Shown here: in pieces, positions 25,575-37,458 of the stretch
Position numbering within the stretch: the stretch's first letter is position 1
Layout: each line of letters starts with the position of its first letter
Origin: Vreelandella profundi
GTDB lineage: Bacteria > Pseudomonadota > Gammaproteobacteria > Pseudomonadales > Halomonadaceae
Direction of reading: 5' to 3'
DNA length: 64,000 bases
Assembly: GCF_019722725.1 (NCBI RefSeq)
Contig: NZ_CP077941.1
Span: 62,001 to 126,000 of the forward strand
Notes under the pieces: generated by a model
Seen by the model: the letters and a program-made list of their open reading frames with translations, nothing else
Told to the model about the DNA's origin: nothing
The model's database searches: none
Translations under genes and position numbers: made by a program

Positions 25575-26267
25575 ATGGCTAAACTGTCTAAGCGTGCGAA
25601 GGTAATTCGCGAGAAAGTAGACACCAATAAAGCTTACTCTATTGAAGAAGCCGTAGCGCTGCTTTCTGAGCTGTCTACCGTTAAATTCAAAGAGTCTGTT
25701 GATGTTGCCATCAACCTAGGCGTTGACCCGCGTAAATCTGACCAGGTAGTGCGTGGCGCTACGGTTATGCCTAACGGCACTGGTAAAGATGTGCGTGTAG
25801 CGGTCTTTACTCAGGGTGCCAATGCCGAAGCCGCTAAAGAAGCCGGCGCCGACATTGTGGGCATGGAAGATTTAGCTGAGCAAGTGAAAAAAGGCGTGAT
25901 GGATTTTGACGTCGTTATCGCTTCTCCTGACGCAATGCGCGTTGTGGGTCAGCTGGGTCAAATCTTAGGCCCGCGTGGCCTGATGCCTAACCCTAAAGTT
26001 GGCACCGTGACGCCTGACGTCGCAACAGCGGTTAAGAATGCTAAAGCTGGTCAGGTGCGTTTCCGTACCGACAAAAACGGCATCATCCACACTACCCTGG
26101 GTAAAGTGGATTTTGACGTAGCAGCGATTAACGGTAACTTGGAAGCACTGGTTGCCGACCTTAAGCGCCTCAAGCCGAGCGCGTCTAAAGGCATTTACTT
26201 CAAAAAAATGACGCTGTCCACTACTATGGGCCCGGGTCTAACAATCGATCACTCTGCTTTCGCGTAA
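25575..26267 (+). CDS. rplA: 50S ribosomal protein L1
   Basis: A 230-residue protein of the L1 stalk, which moves with the E-site tRNA. It starts [14 protein letters not shown] and carries [14 protein letters not shown] and [15 protein letters not shown], the RNA-contact segments. L1 normally represses translation of rplK-rplA mRNA by binding a 23S-like site. It is the last gene before the long rplJ leader. Confidence 0.98.
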   Translation: MAKLSKRAKVIREKVDTNKAYSIEEAVALLSELSTVKFKESVDVAINLGVDPRKSDQVVRGATVMPNGTGKDVRVAVFTQGANAEAAKEAGADIVGMEDLAEQVKKGVMDFDVVIASPDAMRVVGQLGQILGPRGLMPNPKVGTVTPDVATAVKNAKAGQVRFRTDKNGIIHTTLGKVDFDVAAINGNLEALVADLKRLKPSASKGIYFKKMTLSTTMGPGLTIDHSAFA

Positions 26268-26589
26268 AGCAGGCGGTCATTGGTTTTTTGAAAGAATAGA
26301 GCAAGAACTTTGCGGTCCCCCGTTTGGTGACTACCACTGGCCGGGGCATCGTCAAAGACCGCAGGTGCCGCACTTAGTACGTACAGCTTGTACGCACAAG
26401 GGCGGCTTAATTGCCCCATAAGCGCCTGCGCAGATGGTGTGGCCGCCAGTTGGTTAAAGCTTTAAGCAGCTTTCTGGTGAGCACCATCCCTAAGGCTTCT
26501 CACGCTGTTTAGCCGTATGGCAAGCCAGCGTGGGGAGAGATGGTAACCACCGGAACCTTCTTGGGTTCCGGCACGAAGGAGTGATCACT
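26268..26589 (+). promoter_or_regulatory. rplJL leader (322-base untranslated region)
   Basis: No gene is found between rplA and rplJ. Several GC-rich inverted segments are visible, for example GGAACC/GGTTCC shortly before the ribosome-binding site. Position and length match the L10 leader, which binds the L10-(L12)4 complex to control rplJL translation. I could not fix a promoter here by eye. The rplJ ribosome-binding site AAGGAG ends about 8 bases before the GTG. Confidence 0.65.
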
Positions 26590-27096
26590 GTGCCACTAGC
26601 ACTTGAAGGCAAGAAAGCGATTGTTGCCGAGGTCAGTGAAGCGGCCAAGGGCGCACTCTCCGTCGTAGTTGCTGATTCTCGCGGCGTCACGGTTGGTAAA
26701 ATGACCGATCTGCGTAAGCAGGCGCGTGAGAACGGTGTAGAGCTTCGTGTTGTTCGTAACACGTTGGCTCGCCGCGCACTCGAGGGCACTCAGTGGGAGT
26801 GCTTAAACGATAGCTTCGTTGGTCCTACGTTGTTGGCCTTCTCTACTGAACACCCGGGCGCTGCCGCTCGACTGTTCAAAGAGTTTGCTAAAGTAGACAA
26901 AAACTTCGAAGTGAAAGCGCTGGCCTACGAAGGTGAGCTGATTCCGGCTGCTGACATCGATCGTCTAGCAACCCTACCGACTTACGACGAAGCAATTGCC
27001 AAGTTGATGTCGGTAATGAAAGAAGCCTCCGCTGGCAAGCTGGTTCGTACTCTGGCCGCCCTGCGCGATCAGAAGCAAGAAGCAGAAGCTGCATAA
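26590..27096 (+). CDS. rplJ: 50S ribosomal protein L10
   Basis: A 168-residue base of the L7/L12 stalk. It begins [20 protein letters not shown] and includes [21 protein letters not shown] and [12 protein letters not shown], matching E. coli L10 along its length. The start is GTG at 26590, set by AAGGAG upstream and by homology; an in-frame ATG 20 codons earlier would place leader sequence in the protein. L10 recruits L12 dimers through its C-terminal helix and feeds back on its own leader. Confidence 0.96.
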   Translation: MPLALEGKKAIVAEVSEAAKGALSVVVADSRGVTVGKMTDLRKQARENGVELRVVRNTLARRALEGTQWECLNDSFVGPTLLAFSTEHPGAAARLFKEFAKVDKNFEVKALAYEGELIPAADIDRLATLPTYDEAIAKLMSVMKEASAGKLVRTLAALRDQKQEAEAA

Positions 27097-27208
27097 GCAG
27101 CGTTTCTTGCAGGCAGCGTGAACTGTTTTATCAGCGTGCTGCCTGAGCCAAGCAATGAATCCTGAGTTCTCGGCTGACCGAGACTCCCGCAAAGTTAGGA
27201 ATGAGACA

Positions 27209-27577
27209 ATGGCACTGACCAAAGACGATATCATCAATGCAGTAGCCGACATGTCCGTAATGGAAGTTGTCGAGCTGATCGAAGCAATGGAAGAGAAATT
27301 CGGCGTTTCTGCAGCGGCTGCCGTTATGGCTGGTCCTGCTGCTGGCGGAGAAGTTGCTGAAGAACAGACTGAGTTTGACGTTGTTCTGACCTCTGCTGGT
27401 GAGAAGAAAGTTAACGTGATCAAAGCCGTTCGTGAGATCACCGGTCTTGGCTTGAAAGAAGCTAAAGGCGCTGTTGATGGCGCTCCTGCGACCATCAAAG
27501 AAGGCCTGTCTAAAGACGACGCTGAAGCTGCTAAAGCTAAGCTGGAAGAAGCGGGCGCCACCGTCGAGCTCAAGTAA
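27209..27577 (+). CDS. rplL: 50S ribosomal protein L7/L12
   Basis: A 122-residue stalk protein that recruits translational GTPases. The N-terminal dimerisation domain ([20 protein letters not shown]) is followed by a short Ala/Gly hinge ([13 protein letters not shown]) and the C-terminal factor-binding domain ([23 protein letters not shown]). ATG 27209 gives the standard length. It is followed by an attenuator-type hairpin before rpoB. Confidence 0.98.
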   Translation: MALTKDDIINAVADMSVMEVVELIEAMEEKFGVSAAAAVMAGPAAGGEVAEEQTEFDVVLTSAGEKKVNVIKAVREITGLGLKEAKGAVDGAPATIKEGLSKDDAEAAKAKLEEAGATVELK

Positions 27578-27617
27578 TTTTTGTGCGGACGGCTTTGCGC
27601 GCTGCGTAAGCTTCCAC

Positions 27618-27653
27618 GGCTGGCGGCGGGATATCCCGCTGCCGGCCTTTTTC
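27618..27653 (+). terminator. Attenuator hairpin between rplL and rpoB
   Basis: A 13-bp near-perfect stem GGCTGGCGGCGGG/CCCGCTGCCGGCC with an ATAT loop is followed by TTTTT. It lies 40 bases after rplL and 200 before rpoB, at the site of the E. coli attenuator that lowers rpoBC relative to rplJL. Confidence 0.85.
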
Positions 27654-27711
27654 TGTTGTAACTGATGTTTAATAGCAGCAGCGACAGAAATGTAAGAACG
27701 TTATTGAATAT

Positions 27712-27737
27712 AGTGTTATCGACTACAGTGTTATCGA
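27712..27737 (+). repeat. Short direct repeat in the rplL-rpoB spacer
   Basis: AGTGTTATCGA occurs at 27712-27722 and 27727-27737, period 15. The remainder of the 278-base spacer has the attenuator and nothing else I recognise. Confidence 0.6.
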
Positions 27738-27855
27738 ACTAGATTTTCGACGGCGAGCTACCGATTTAGGAGCTTGCTGTCTGCGTCTGACGAAGCCCGC
27801 CGGGCAGCGATGACCACGCATCGGTCACCCATGGTGAACAAGCTGGGGAATACAG

Positions 27856-30800
27856 ATGGCTTACTCATATACTGAGAAAAAACGCATCCGCAAGGATTTC
27901 GGCAAACTGCCCCAAGTGATGGATGTGCCTTACTTGTTGGCTATCCAGCTTGATTCCTATTACGACTTCCTCCAGCAAGATCGTTCGCCCGACGAGCGTC
28001 ACGAAGTCGGCCTGAACGCGGCGTTTAAGTCCGTGTTTCCGATTGAGAGCTTTTCCGGCAATGCGGCGCTTGAGTATGTCAGCTACCGTTTCGGCACGCC
28101 GGCGTTCGATGTAAAGGAATGCCAGCTACGCGGCGTCACTTACTCCGCTCCGCTGCGCGTCAAGGTTCGCTTGATCATCTATGATCGCGACTCTTCGAAC
28201 AAAGCAATCAAAGATATTAAAGAGCAGGAAGTCTACATGGGGGAAATCCCCCTGATGACCGAGAACGGTACCTTTGTTATCAACGGTACTGAGCGGGTTA
28301 TCGTTTCCCAGCTCCACCGCTCGCCCGGTGTGTTCTTCGATCACGACAAAGGTAAGAGCCACTCTTCCGGCAAACTGCTCTACTCAGCCCGCGTTATTCC
28401 TTACCGTGGCTCCTGGTTAGACTTTGAGTTTGATCCCAAAGACAACGTCTTTGTGCGTATTGACCGTCGCCGTAAACTACCGGCTTCGGTACTGATGCGT
28501 GCGTTGGGAATGAACACCGAAGAGATTCTTGCTGAATTCTTTGAAACCAGCGTCTTCCACATTGAGAAATCAGGTTTCTCTGTGGAGCTGGTGCCGTCGC
28601 GTCTACGCGGTGAAACCGCTACGTTTGACATCAAAGATACCGCCGGTGAGACGATTGTTGAAGAAGGTCGCCGGATTACCCAGAAGCACATTCGTCAGCT
28701 TGAAAAAGCCGGCCTTGAGCGCCTGGACGTGCCGATGGAGTATCTCTTTGGTAAAACGCTAGCCAAAGACCAAATCGACACTAAAACCGGTGAGCTGATC
28801 TGCCCGTGTAACACCGAGATCACCCCGGAAGTGTTGGAGCGTATGGCTCAGGGCGGCATTGCGCTGATTGAGACCCTGTACACCAACGATCTAGACTGCG
28901 GTTCTTTCGTTTCCGATACCCTGAAGCTGGATGCTACTAACTCCGCGCTTGAAGCATTGGTCGAAATTTATCGCATGATGCGTCCCGGCGAGCCGCCTAC
29001 TAAAGAGTCTGCCGAGACGCTGTTCAACAACTTGTTCTTCTCTGAGGACCGCTACGACCTGTCGGGCGTTGGCCGCATGAAGTTCAACCGTCGCCTGCGT
29101 CGTGAGACTGACACAGGATCCGGCGTACTGGATCGTAAAGACATTCTTGACGTGCTGCGCGAGCTGATCAGTATTCGTAACGGCTTCGGTAACGTTGACG
29201 ATATCGATCACCTGGGTAACCGCCGTATTCGCTGTGTAGGCGAAATGGCTGAAAACCAGTTCCGCGTTGGCTTAGTGCGCGTAGAGCGCGCCGTTAAAGA
29301 GCGTCTTTCCATGGCGGAAAGCGAAGGCCTGATGCCCCAAGACTTGATCAACGCCAAGCCCGTAGCGGCGGCGGTGAAAGAGTTCTTCGGTTCCAGCCAG
29401 CTTTCGCAGTTTATGGACCAAAACAACCCGCTTTCTGAGGTTACCCACAAGCGTCGTGTGTCCGCACTCGGCCCCGGTGGTCTGACCCGTGAGCGCGCTG
29501 GTTTTGAGGTGCGTGACGTACACGCCACGCACTACGGGCGTCTATGCCCAATCGAAACGCCAGAAGGCCCGAACATCGGCCTGATTAACTCCTTGGCGAC
29601 GTATAGCCACACCAACAGCTACGGCTTCCTAGAAACGCCGTACCGGAAAGTGGTTGATCGCCAGCTGACTGACGACATCGTTCACCTTTCGGCGATCGAA
29701 GAGGGCGATTTCGTTATCGCTCAGGCGTCGGCAGCGGTCGATGAGTCTAACAAGCTGACCGATGACCTGGTGCAGGTGCGTCACCGCGGTGAAACCACCT
29801 TTATGCGTCCCGAGCAGGTCACCCTGATGGACGTATCACCTCGTCAGGTAGTTTCGGTCGCTGCGGCATTGATTCCGTTCCTGGAGCACGATGACGCCAA
29901 CCGTGCCTTGATGGGTTCTAACATGCAGCGTCAGGCGGTACCGACACTGCGTGCTGATAAACCGCTCGTGGGTACCGGCATGGAGCGCTTTGTTGCTCGT
30001 GACTCCGGTGTCTGTGCGGTCGCGAACCGTGGCGGTGTGATTGACTCCGTTGACGCTCGTCGCGTGGTCGTACGTGTCAATGAAGATGAAATCATCGGCG
30101 GTGAAGCCGGCGTTGATATCTACAACCTGACCAAGTACACCCGCTCGAACCAAAACACCTGTATGAACCAGCGCCCTATCGTGCGTCCTGGTGACAGCGT
30201 GGCGCGTGGCGATATTCTTGCCGACGGCCCGTCAGTGGATATGGGCGATTTGGCGCTTGGCCAGAACATGCGCATCGCGTTCATGCCTTGGAACGGTTAC
30301 AACTTCGAAGACTCCATCCTGCTTTCTGAGCGAGTGGTTCAAGAAGACCGTTTCACCACGATTCACATTCAGGAACTGACCTGCGTGTCTCGCGACACCA
30401 AGTTGGGCTCGGAAGAAATCACCGCCGATATTCCTAACGTAGGCGAATCCGCGCTCTCCAAACTGGATGAAGCCGGCGTCGTTTACATCGGTGCAGAAGT
30501 AGGCCCCGGCGACATTCTGGTCGGTAAGGTAACGCCGAAGGGTGAAACCCAGCTGACGCCAGAAGAGAAGCTGCTGCGTGCCATCTTCGGTGAGAAAGCG
30601 TCTGACGTTAAAGATACCTCGCTGCGTGCCCCTACCGGCATGAAAGGGACGGTCATTGATGTCCAGGTCTTCACTCGTGATGGCGTAGAGAAAGATTCGC
30701 GCGCGCTGACCATTGAGCGGATGCAGCTTGATGAGGTTCGTAAGGACCTTCAAGAAACATACCGTATTGCCGAAGAAGCGACGTTTGAGCGTCTTCAACG

Positions 30801-31932
30801 CACCTTGGAAGGCCAAGCGGTTAACGGCGGCCCGAATCTTAAGAAAGGCGATGTGCTTGACGATGCCTATCTTGAAGAGTTGCCGCGTCAGCAGTGGTTC
30901 AAACTGCGTATGCAGGATGAGTCGTTTAACGAGCTGCTTGCCCAAGCCGACGAACAGCTAGAAAACCGTCGTAAAGAAATGGACGAACGCTTTGAAGATA
31001 AGAAGCGCAAGTTAACCCAGGGCGATGACCTCGCGCCGGGCGTACTGAAAATCGTCAAAGTCTATATGGCCGTCAAACGTCGCATTCAGCCAGGCGACAA
31101 GATGGCCGGTCGTCACGGTAACAAAGGTGTTATCTCGGCGATTATGCCGATCGAAGATATGCCGTTCGATGAGAAGGGCGAGCCGGTCGACGTGGTGCTT
31201 AACCCGCTGGGCGTACCGTCACGTATGAACGTGGGTCAGATTCTTGAAACCCACCTAGGTATGGCGGCACGTGGTTTAGGCGTCAAGATTGAAGCCATGC
31301 TGCGCGATGCACGCGGTCAACAAGTTGCCGAGATTCGCGACTTCTTGGGTCAGATCTACAACACGCCAGGTACTCGCGTTGAAGATCTCGATTCGCTGAC
31401 CGACGATGAAATCATCGCGTTAGCGAAGAACCTGAAAGGCGGTGTGCCTATGGCAACGCCGGTGTTTGACGGTGCTAAAGAGCACGAAATCAAGCATCTG
31501 CTGAAACTGGCGGACATTCCTGAGTCGGGTCAGATGGCCCTGTTTGATGGCCGTACCGGTGACGTCTTTGATCGTCCGGTTACCGTCGGCTACATGTACA
31601 TGTTGAAGCTTAACCACTTGGTAGACGACAAGATGCACGCGCGTTCTACCGGTTCTTACTCGCTGGTTACCCAGCAGCCCTTGGGTGGTAAGGCGCAGTT
31701 CGGTGGTCAGCGCTTCGGTGAGATGGAAGTGTGGGCGTTGGAAGCTTACGGCGCGGCATACACGCTACAAGAAATGCTCACCGTCAAATCGGACGACGTC
31801 GAAGGCCGCACCAAGATGTATAAAAACATCGTGGATGGCGACCACACCATGCAGGCAGGCATGCCGGAATCCTTCAACGTACTCGTGAAGGAAATCCGCT
31901 CGCTGGGCATCGATATCGAGTTAGAGAGCTAG
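27856..31932 (+). CDS. rpoB: RNA polymerase beta subunit
   Basis: A 1358-residue core RNA polymerase subunit. The N-terminus [19 protein letters not shown] is the gammaproteobacterial form. The rifampicin pocket reads [32 protein letters not shown], with the residues of a sensitive enzyme (Asp, His and Ser of the classic sites present). The C-terminus has [10 protein letters not shown] and [18 protein letters not shown]. The start follows GGGGAATACAG. rpoC begins 11 bases after the stop; the two are co-transcribed. Confidence 0.99.
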   Translation: MAYSYTEKKRIRKDFGKLPQVMDVPYLLAIQLDSYYDFLQQDRSPDERHEVGLNAAFKSVFPIESFSGNAALEYVSYRFGTPAFDVKECQLRGVTYSAPLRVKVRLIIYDRDSSNKAIKDIKEQEVYMGEIPLMTENGTFVINGTERVIVSQLHRSPGVFFDHDKGKSHSSGKLLYSARVIPYRGSWLDFEFDPKDNVFVRIDRRRKLPASVLMRALGMNTEEILAEFFETSVFHIEKSGFSVELVPSRLRGETATFDIKDTAGETIVEEGRRITQKHIRQLEKAGLERLDVPMEYLFGKTLAKDQIDTKTGELICPCNTEITPEVLERMAQGGIALIETLYTNDLDCGSFVSDTLKLDATNSALEALVEIYRMMRPGEPPTKESAETLFNNLFFSEDRYDLSGVGRMKFNRRLRRETDTGSGVLDRKDILDVLRELISIRNGFGNVDDIDHLGNRRIRCVGEMAENQFRVGLVRVERAVKERLSMAESEGLMPQDLINAKPVAAAVKEFFGSSQLSQFMDQNNPLSEVTHKRRVSALGPGGLTRERAGFEVRDVHATHYGRLCPIETPEGPNIGLINSLATYSHTNSYGFLETPYRKVVDRQLTDDIVHLSAIEEGDFVIAQASAAVDESNKLTDDLVQVRHRGETTFMRPEQVTLMDVSPRQVVSVAAALIPFLEHDDANRALMGSNMQRQAVPTLRADKPLVGTGMERFVARDSGVCAVANRGGVIDSVDARRVVVRVNEDEIIGGEAGVDIYNLTKYTRSNQNTCMNQRPIVRPGDSVARGDILADGPSVDMGDLALGQNMRIAFMPWNGYNFEDSILLSERVVQEDRFTTIHIQELTCVSRDTKLGSEEITADIPNVGESALSKLDEAGVVYIGAEVGPGDILVGKVTPKGETQLTPEEKLLRAIFGEKASDVKDTSLRAPTGMKGTVIDVQVFTRDGVEKDSRALTIERMQLDEVRKDLQETYRIAEEATFERLQRTLEGQAVNGGPNLKKGDVLDDAYLEELPRQQWFKLRMQDESFNELLAQADEQLENRRKEMDERFEDKKRKLTQGDDLAPGVLKIVKVYMAVKRRIQPGDKMAGRHGNKGVISAIMPIEDMPFDEKGEPVDVVLNPLGVPSRMNVGQILETHLGMAARGLGVKIEAMLRDARGQQVAEIRDFLGQIYNTPGTRVEDLDSLTDDEIIALAKNLKGGVPMATPVFDGAKEHEIKHLLKLADIPESGQMALFDGRTGDVFDRPVTVGYMYMLKLNHLVDDKMHARSTGSYSLVTQQPLGGKAQFGGQRFGEMEVWALEAYGAAYTLQEMLTVKSDDVEGRTKMYKNIVDGDHTMQAGMPESFNVLVKEIRSLGIDIELES

Positions 31933-31943
31933 GAGCCGTCCCC

Positions 31944-34900
31944 ATGAAAGATTTGGTGAAAGTACTCAAATCGCAGTCTCAGTCCGAAGAATTTGACGCG
32001 ATCAAGATTACCCTGGCGTCGCCGGACATGATTCGCTCCTGGTCGTTTGGCGAGGTGAAGAAGCCTGAGACCATTAACTACCGTACCTTTAAACCGGAGC
32101 GGGACGGCCTGTTCTGCGCCAAGATTTTTGGCCCGGTAAAGGACTACGAGTGCTTGTGCGGCAAATATAAGCGCATGAAGCATCGCGGTATTATCTGCGA
32201 AAAATGTGGCGTTGAAGTCACCAAAGCCGCCGTGCGCCGTGAGCGCATGGGGCACATTGAGCTTGCCTCACCGGTTGCTCACATTTGGTTTCTGAAGTCA
32301 TTGCCGTCACGTATCGGCATGTTCCTCGATATGACGCTGCGTGATATCGAGCGCGTGCTGTATTTCGAAAGCTTTGTGGTGATCGATCCAGGCATGACCA
32401 CGCTAGAGCGCGGTCAGCTGTTGAACGACGAGCAGTACTTCGAAGCGCTAGAAGAGTTTGGCGACGACTTTGATGCCCGCATGGGTGCCGAAGCCGTTCA
32501 AGAACTGCTGAAAGACATCGATCTGGAAGAAGAGATTAATCACCTGCGTGAAGAAATTCCGCAGACTAACTCCGAAACCAAGATCAAAAAGCTTTCTAAG
32601 CGCCTGAAACTGCTTGAAGCGTTCTACCACTCCGGCAACGCGCCGGCGTGGATGGTCATGGAAGTGCTGCCCGTGCTGCCGCCGGATCTTCGTCCGCTGG
32701 TACCGCTGGACGGTGGCCGCTTCGCGACCTCTGATCTGAACGACCTTTACCGTCGTGTGATCAACCGCAACAACCGTTTGAAGCGTCTGCTGGATCTTAA
32801 TGCGCCGGATATCATCGTGCGCAACGAGAAACGCATGCTTCAGGAAGCCGTTGATGCGCTGCTCGATAACGGTCGTCGTGGCCGTGCGATCACGGGCTCT
32901 AATAAGCGTCCGCTGAAATCACTTGCCGACATGATCAAAGGTAAGCAGGGCCGTTTCCGTCAGAACTTGTTGGGTAAGCGCGTCGATTACTCTGGTCGTT
33001 CGGTGATTACCGTGGGCCCGACGCTGCGCCTGCACCAGTGTGGCCTGCCGAAGAAAATGGCGCTTGAGCTGTTCAAGCCGTTTATCTACTCGAAGCTTCA
33101 GTCGCTGGGCTATGCCTCAACGATTAAAGCCGCTAAGAAGATGGTTGAGCGCGAGCTGCCGGAAGTATGGGACATCCTTGCCGATGTTATCCGCGAGCAC
33201 CCGGTACTGCTTAACCGTGCGCCGACGCTTCACCGTCTGGGTATCCAGGCGTTTGAGCCGCTGCTGATCGAAGGTAAAGCGATTCAGCTGCACCCGCTGG
33301 TCTGTGCTGCCTACAACGCCGACTTTGACGGTGACCAGATGGCGGTACACGTACCGCTGACGCTGGAAGCGCAGCTTGAAGCGCGTGCGCTGATGATGGC
33401 GACCAACAACGTGCTGTCGCCTGCTAACGGCGAGCCGATTATCGTACCGTCGCAAGACGTTGTTCTGGGTCTGTATTACATGACCCGCGAAAAGATCAAC
33501 GCCAAAGGCGAGGGTATGGTGTTCTCTGACCTCAACGAGGTAGAGCGCGCCTTTGGTACTCAGTCGGTCGCGCTACACGCCCGTGTTAAGGTGCGTTTAG
33601 ACGAGATTGACGTAGAAGAAGAAACCGGCAAGCGCAGCTTCCACCGCCGCATTTACGACACCACGGTGGGTCGTGCCATGCTGTTCCGTATTCTACCGGA
33701 AGGCGTGCCGTTCGAGCTGATTGATCAGCCGATGAAGAAGAAGGCGATTTCTAGTCTTATCAATGAAGTATACCGTCGCGCTGGTCTGAAGCCGGCCGTT
33801 ATCTTCGCTGATCAGCTGATGTATACCGGCTTCCGTCTGGCTACTTGGTCAGGTGCCTCAATCGGTGTAAACGACTTCGTTATTCCCGAAGAGAAAACCG
33901 CGATTGTTGACGCCGCTGAAGCCGAAGTAAAAGAAATTGAAGACCAGTTCTCTTCTGGCCTGGTAACAGCGGGTGAGAAGTACAACAAGGTTATCGATAT
34001 CTGGTCAAAGGCCAACGATAAAGTCGCCAAGGCGATGATGGTGGGTATCTCTAAAGAGACCGTCATCGATCGTGATGGCAACGAAGTTGAGCAGGATTCG
34101 TTTAACAGCGTTTTCATCATGGCTGATTCCGGGGCGCGTGGTTCTGCTGCCCAGATCCGTCAGCTGGCCGGTATGCGTGGCCTGATGGCCAAGCCCGATG
34201 GCTCGATCATCGAAACCCCGATCGTCGCCAACTTCCGTGAAGGTTTGAACGTACTCCAGTACTTCATCTCTACTCACGGTGCGCGTAAAGGTTTGGCGGA
34301 TACGGCACTGAAAACGGCTAACTCCGGTTATCTGACTCGTCGTCTGGTCGACGTGGCGCAAGACTTGGTAATTACCGAAGTCGATTGCGACACCGAAAAT
34401 GGTTTGACGCTGCACCCGATCATCGAAGGCGGCGACATCATTGTACCGCTCTCTCAGCGTGTGCTGGGTCGCGTGGTTGCACAAGAAGTCGTGCATCCGG
34501 GCACTGGCGAAATTTTGATTCCTCGCACAACGTTGCTGGATGAGAAGTGGTGTGCCGAGCTTGACACCATGGGTGTCGACGAAATTGTCGTGCGCTCCAC
34601 CATTACATGTGAGACTTCTCACGGCGTATGTGCTTCTTGTTACGGTCGTGACTTGGCGCGTGGCCATCAGGTCAACATCGGTGAAGCAGTCGGCGTTATC
34701 GCTGCTCAGTCGATCGGTGAGCCGGGTACCCAGCTGACCATGCGTACGTTCCACATCGGTGGTGCGGCATCGCGTTCATCTGCGGTTGACAGCGTACAGG
34801 TTAAGCACGGCGGCAAGGTTCGCCTGCACAACATCAAGCACGTTGAGCGTGCCGACGGCAAGCTGGTAGTGGTTTCGCGGTCTAGCGCTTTGGCCGTTGC

Positions 34901-36158
34901 CGACGATCATGGGCGCGAGCGTGAGTACTACAAGCTGCCTTACGGTGCCGAGCTTTCCGTACGTGACGGTGATGTAGTCGACGCCGGTGCCATTGTTGCT
35001 AAATGGGATCCGCACACTCATCCCATCGTTGCTGAAGTAGAAGGTAAGGCGCAGTTTATCGATCTCGACGAAGGTGTCACCATGCACCGTAGCGTCGATG
35101 AGATGACGGGCCTGTCCTCTATTGAAGTTATCGAATCTGCGGCACGTCCGATCTCTGGTCGCGACAAGCGCCCGATGGTTATGCTGCAAGACAGCGCGGG
35201 CGAGTACGTGTCTGTTTCCGGTTCCAACACGCCGGTACAGTACCTGCTGCCAGGTAACTCGATTATTTCGGTCGATGACGGTGTCACTATCGGTGTGGGC
35301 GAAGTGGTTGCCCGTATTCCGGTAGAGGCCTCGGCTAACAAAGATATCACCGGTGGTCTGCCACGGGTTGCTGACTTGTTTGAAGCGCGTAAGCCGAAAG
35401 AGTCGTCTATCCTGGCGGAAATCAGCGGTGTTGTTAGCTTCGGTAAAGAGACCAAAGGTAAGCGTCGTCTGATGATTACCCCGGAATCTGGCGATCCGTT
35501 TGAAGCCTTGATTCCGAAATGGCGTCAAATCGCCGTCTTCGAAGGCGAAGCCGTCGAGAAGGGTGAAGTGATTTCTGATGGCCCGAGCAACCCTCACGAT
35601 ATCCTGCGTTTGCTGGGTGTTGAGGAACTTGCCAAGTACATCACTGCCGAAGTGCAGGACGTTTACCGTCTGCAGGGCGTAGGCATCAATGATAAGCACA
35701 TCGAAGTTATCGTGCGTCAGATGCTGCGCAAGGTAGAGCTTACCGATTCAGGTGACTCTGATTTCATCACCGGCGACCAAGCTGAGCTGGTCCGCGTGTT
35801 GGAACAGAACATTCGTCTCGAAAAAGAGAAAAAATTCCCGGCTAAGTATCAGCGTATGCTGCTGGGTATCACCAAGGCCAGTTTGGCCACCGAGTCGTTC
35901 ATCTCTGCCGCCTCCTTCCAGGAGACGACACGAGTACTGACCGAAGCAGCGGTGACCGGCAAGCGCGATTATTTGCGCGGCCTGAAAGAAAACGTGGTGG
36001 TTGGTCGTCTCATACCAGCAGGTACGGGTTTGACTCACCACGCAGAGCGTCGTCGCAAACGCGAAGACGTAGAGCAACTGCTCAATCCCTCGGCGACCGA
36101 GGTAGAGCAGGAGCTAGGTGCTCAGCTAACCGCTCTCGACTCTGACGATGAGCTGTAA
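31944..36158 (+). CDS. rpoC: RNA polymerase beta' subunit
   Basis: A 1404-residue catalytic subunit. The zinc site [20 protein letters not shown] is near the N-terminus, [12 protein letters not shown] holds the three Mg-binding aspartates, the second zinc cluster includes [13 protein letters not shown], and [25 protein letters not shown] is the bridge/trigger region. The length matches gammaproteobacterial beta' (about 1400). GGAG precedes the ATG. Tandem 13-base repeats start about 10 bases after its stop. Confidence 0.99.
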   Translation: MKDLVKVLKSQSQSEEFDAIKITLASPDMIRSWSFGEVKKPETINYRTFKPERDGLFCAKIFGPVKDYECLCGKYKRMKHRGIICEKCGVEVTKAAVRRERMGHIELASPVAHIWFLKSLPSRIGMFLDMTLRDIERVLYFESFVVIDPGMTTLERGQLLNDEQYFEALEEFGDDFDARMGAEAVQELLKDIDLEEEINHLREEIPQTNSETKIKKLSKRLKLLEAFYHSGNAPAWMVMEVLPVLPPDLRPLVPLDGGRFATSDLNDLYRRVINRNNRLKRLLDLNAPDIIVRNEKRMLQEAVDALLDNGRRGRAITGSNKRPLKSLADMIKGKQGRFRQNLLGKRVDYSGRSVITVGPTLRLHQCGLPKKMALELFKPFIYSKLQSLGYASTIKAAKKMVERELPEVWDILADVIREHPVLLNRAPTLHRLGIQAFEPLLIEGKAIQLHPLVCAAYNADFDGDQMAVHVPLTLEAQLEARALMMATNNVLSPANGEPIIVPSQDVVLGLYYMTREKINAKGEGMVFSDLNEVERAFGTQSVALHARVKVRLDEIDVEEETGKRSFHRRIYDTTVGRAMLFRILPEGVPFELIDQPMKKKAISSLINEVYRRAGLKPAVIFADQLMYTGFRLATWSGASIGVNDFVIPEEKTAIVDAAEAEVKEIEDQFSSGLVTAGEKYNKVIDIWSKANDKVAKAMMVGISKETVIDRDGNEVEQDSFNSVFIMADSGARGSAAQIRQLAGMRGLMAKPDGSIIETPIVANFREGLNVLQYFISTHGARKGLADTALKTANSGYLTRRLVDVAQDLVITEVDCDTENGLTLHPIIEGGDIIVPLSQRVLGRVVAQEVVHPGTGEILIPRTTLLDEKWCAELDTMGVDEIVVRSTITCETSHGVCASCYGRDLARGHQVNIGEAVGVIAAQSIGEPGTQLTMRTFHIGGAASRSSAVDSVQVKHGGKVRLHNIKHVERADGKLVVVSRSSALAVADDHGREREYYKLPYGAELSVRDGDVVDAGAIVAKWDPHTHPIVAEVEGKAQFIDLDEGVTMHRSVDEMTGLSSIEVIESAARPISGRDKRPMVMLQDSAGEYVSVSGSNTPVQYLLPGNSIISVDDGVTIGVGEVVARIPVEASANKDITGGLPRVADLFEARKPKESSILAEISGVVSFGKETKGKRRLMITPESGDPFEALIPKWRQIAVFEGEAVEKGEVISDGPSNPHDILRLLGVEELAKYITAEVQDVYRLQGVGINDKHIEVIVRQMLRKVELTDSGDSDFITGDQAELVRVLEQNIRLEKEKKFPAKYQRMLLGITKASLATESFISAASFQETTRVLTEAAVTGKRDYLRGLKENVVVGRLIPAGTGLTHHAERRRKREDVEQLLNPSATEVEQELGAQLTALDSDDEL

Positions 36159-36168
36159 CGTTGACGCC

Positions 36169-36219
36169 AGAAAAAGTAAGTGAAGAAAGTACGTGAAGAA
36201 AGTAAGTGGAAAAGTAGGT
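36169..36219 (+). repeat. Tandem 13-base repeats downstream of rpoC
   Basis: Four copies of a GAAGAAAGTAAGT-like unit lie head to tail at 36169-36181, 36182-36194, 36195-36207 and 36208-36219, the last degenerate and one base short. They are purine-rich on the plus strand and sit between the rpoC stop and the str operon promoter. Confidence 0.8.
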
Positions 36220-36249
36220 AAAACGAATAGCTGACCTGAAAAGCGCAGT

Positions 36250-36273
36250 CTTGCCGGTTAAACCGCCGGCAAG
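36250..36273 (+). terminator. Hairpin after rpoC, just upstream of the str promoter
   Basis: CTTGCCGG (36250-36257) and CCGGCAAG (36266-36273) form a perfect 8-bp stem with an 8-base loop. No T run follows, so it is a weak or factor-assisted terminator candidate for rpoBC. Confidence 0.5.
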
Positions 36274-36275
36274 GC

Positions 36276-36305
36276 TTGACGCCACCTAGGGTCAGCCTTT
36301 AGAAT
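36276..36305 (+). promoter_or_regulatory. Promoter of the str operon (rpsL-rpsG-fusA-tuf)
   Basis: TTGACG (36276-36281) and TAGAAT (36300-36305) are 18 bases apart, followed by a GC-rich segment. The rpsL ATG is 91 bases after the -10 box. Confidence 0.7.
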
Positions 36306-36396
36306 GCGCAGCCTTTAACAGTGGGGTGGGTGCGCCCGCATCCGCTGCTTGTATTTGTTAAAAGGCTAAGGCAACCATTGGAGTCAGCTAAACACC

Positions 36397-36771
36397 ATGG
36401 CAACGATTAATCAGCTAGTGCGCAAGCCGCGCAAGCGCCCCGTCACCAAAAGTGACGTGCCAGCGCTGCAGGCCTGTCCGCAAAAACGCGGCGTATGTAC
36501 GCGCGTTTACACTACCACCCCGAAGAAGCCTAACTCGGCCCTGCGTAAGGTTTGCCGTGTGCGCCTTACCAACGGTTTCGAAGTGTCTTCTTACATCGGT
36601 GGTGAAGGTCACAACCTTCAAGAACACTCTGTCGTTTTGATTCGTGGCGGCCGTGTAAAGGATTTGCCAGGTGTGCGTTATCACACCGTTCGTGGCGCCC
36701 TTGACACCTCCGGCGTTCAAAACCGTCGTCAGGGTCGTTCTAAATACGGTACTAAGCGTCCTAAGTCCTAA
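36397..36771 (+). CDS. rpsL: 30S ribosomal protein S12
   Basis: A 124-residue decoding-centre protein. Lys43 ([12 protein letters not shown]) and Lys88 ([13 protein letters not shown]) are the wild-type residues of streptomycin-sensitive S12. The length and ends ([20 protein letters not shown]) match the family. It is the first gene of the str operon, behind its own promoter. Confidence 0.98.
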   Translation: MATINQLVRKPRKRPVTKSDVPALQACPQKRGVCTRVYTTTPKKPNSALRKVCRVRLTNGFEVSSYIGGEGHNLQEHSVVLIRGGRVKDLPGVRYHTVRGALDTSGVQNRRQGRSKYGTKRPKS

Positions 36772-36903
36772 GCTTAGGGGTTGCTGAGTAACGTTTTTCA
36801 CGAATTTGACGGTCTGATAAGAGTAAGGTCGGGCGCCGCGAGTAGTAATAGGCGCAGCACGAGTCCCGGGTTTACCTGAAAGATCCTTAATTGAGGGCTT
36901 ATC

Positions 36904-37374
36904 ATGCCTAGAAGAAGAGTAGTAGCTAAACGCGACATCCTGCCGGATCCTAAGTTCGGAAGTGAGCGTCTGGCGAAGTTCATGAACCACCTGATGGTCA
37001 GCGGCAAGAAGTCCATAGCTGAGCGTATCGTCTACGGTGCGTTGGACAAGGTTGCCGAGCGTAGTAAAGAAGATCCGCTGGAAATCTTCGACAAAGCGCT
37101 GGAAGCCATCCAGCCTATGGTCGAAGTGAAGTCGCGCCGCGTTGGTGGTGCGACCTATCAGGTGCCGGTTGAAGTTCGTCCGTCACGCCGTCAAGCGCTT
37201 GCAATGCGCTGGCTGGTAGACGCTGCGCGTCGTCGCGGTGAGAAAACCATGGTGCATCGTCTGGCGGGTGAAATGCTGGATGCTGCTGAAGGTAAAGGTT
37301 CTGCCGTTAAGAAGCGCGAAGACGTGCATCGCATGGCAGAAGCCAACAAAGCCTTCTCGCACTACCGTTTCTAG
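36904..37374 (+). CDS. rpsG: 30S ribosomal protein S7
   Basis: A 156-residue primary 16S-binding protein of the head domain. It begins [20 protein letters not shown] and contains [24 protein letters not shown]7 is the usual autogenous regulator of the str operon through the rpsL-rpsG spacer, which is 132 bases long here. The ATG follows GAGGGCTTATC. A run of 15-base repeats follows the stop. Confidence 0.98.
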   Translation: MPRRRVVAKRDILPDPKFGSERLAKFMNHLMVSGKKSIAERIVYGALDKVAERSKEDPLEIFDKALEAIQPMVEVKSRRVGGATYQVPVEVRPSRRQALAMRWLVDAARRRGEKTMVHRLAGEMLDAAEGKGSAVKKREDVHRMAEANKAFSHYRF

Positions 37375-37398
37375 ATTTCGCGTTTTTATAGTTTTTTT

Positions 37399-37458
37399 AA
37401 ATTCAGCGTTTCTAAATTCGGCGTTTTTAAACTCGGCGTTTTTGAGTACGACGTTTTT
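37399..37458 (+). repeat. Tandem 15-base repeats between rpsG and fusA
   Basis: Four units of the form AAATTCGGCGTTTTT lie head to tail at 37399-37413, 37414-37428, 37429-37443 and 37444-37458, with degenerate traces on both sides (about 37370-37470). The rpsG-fusA spacer is 247 bases, far longer than in E. coli. Apart from the repeat and the fusA ribosome-binding site I see nothing in it. Confidence 0.8.

Noticed and set aside
34776..35699. 307-codon open frame antisense to rpoC
   Set aside because: It lies wholly inside the beta' coding region on the opposite strand, has no ribosome-binding site and reads as low-complexity codon-mirror sequence. Similar long antisense frames within rpoB, rpoC, fusA and rplC are treated the same way.
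28001..36158. Rifampicin or streptomycin resistance alleles
   Set aside because: The rifampicin-pocket residues of RpoB and Lys43/Lys88 of S12 read as sensitive wild type.
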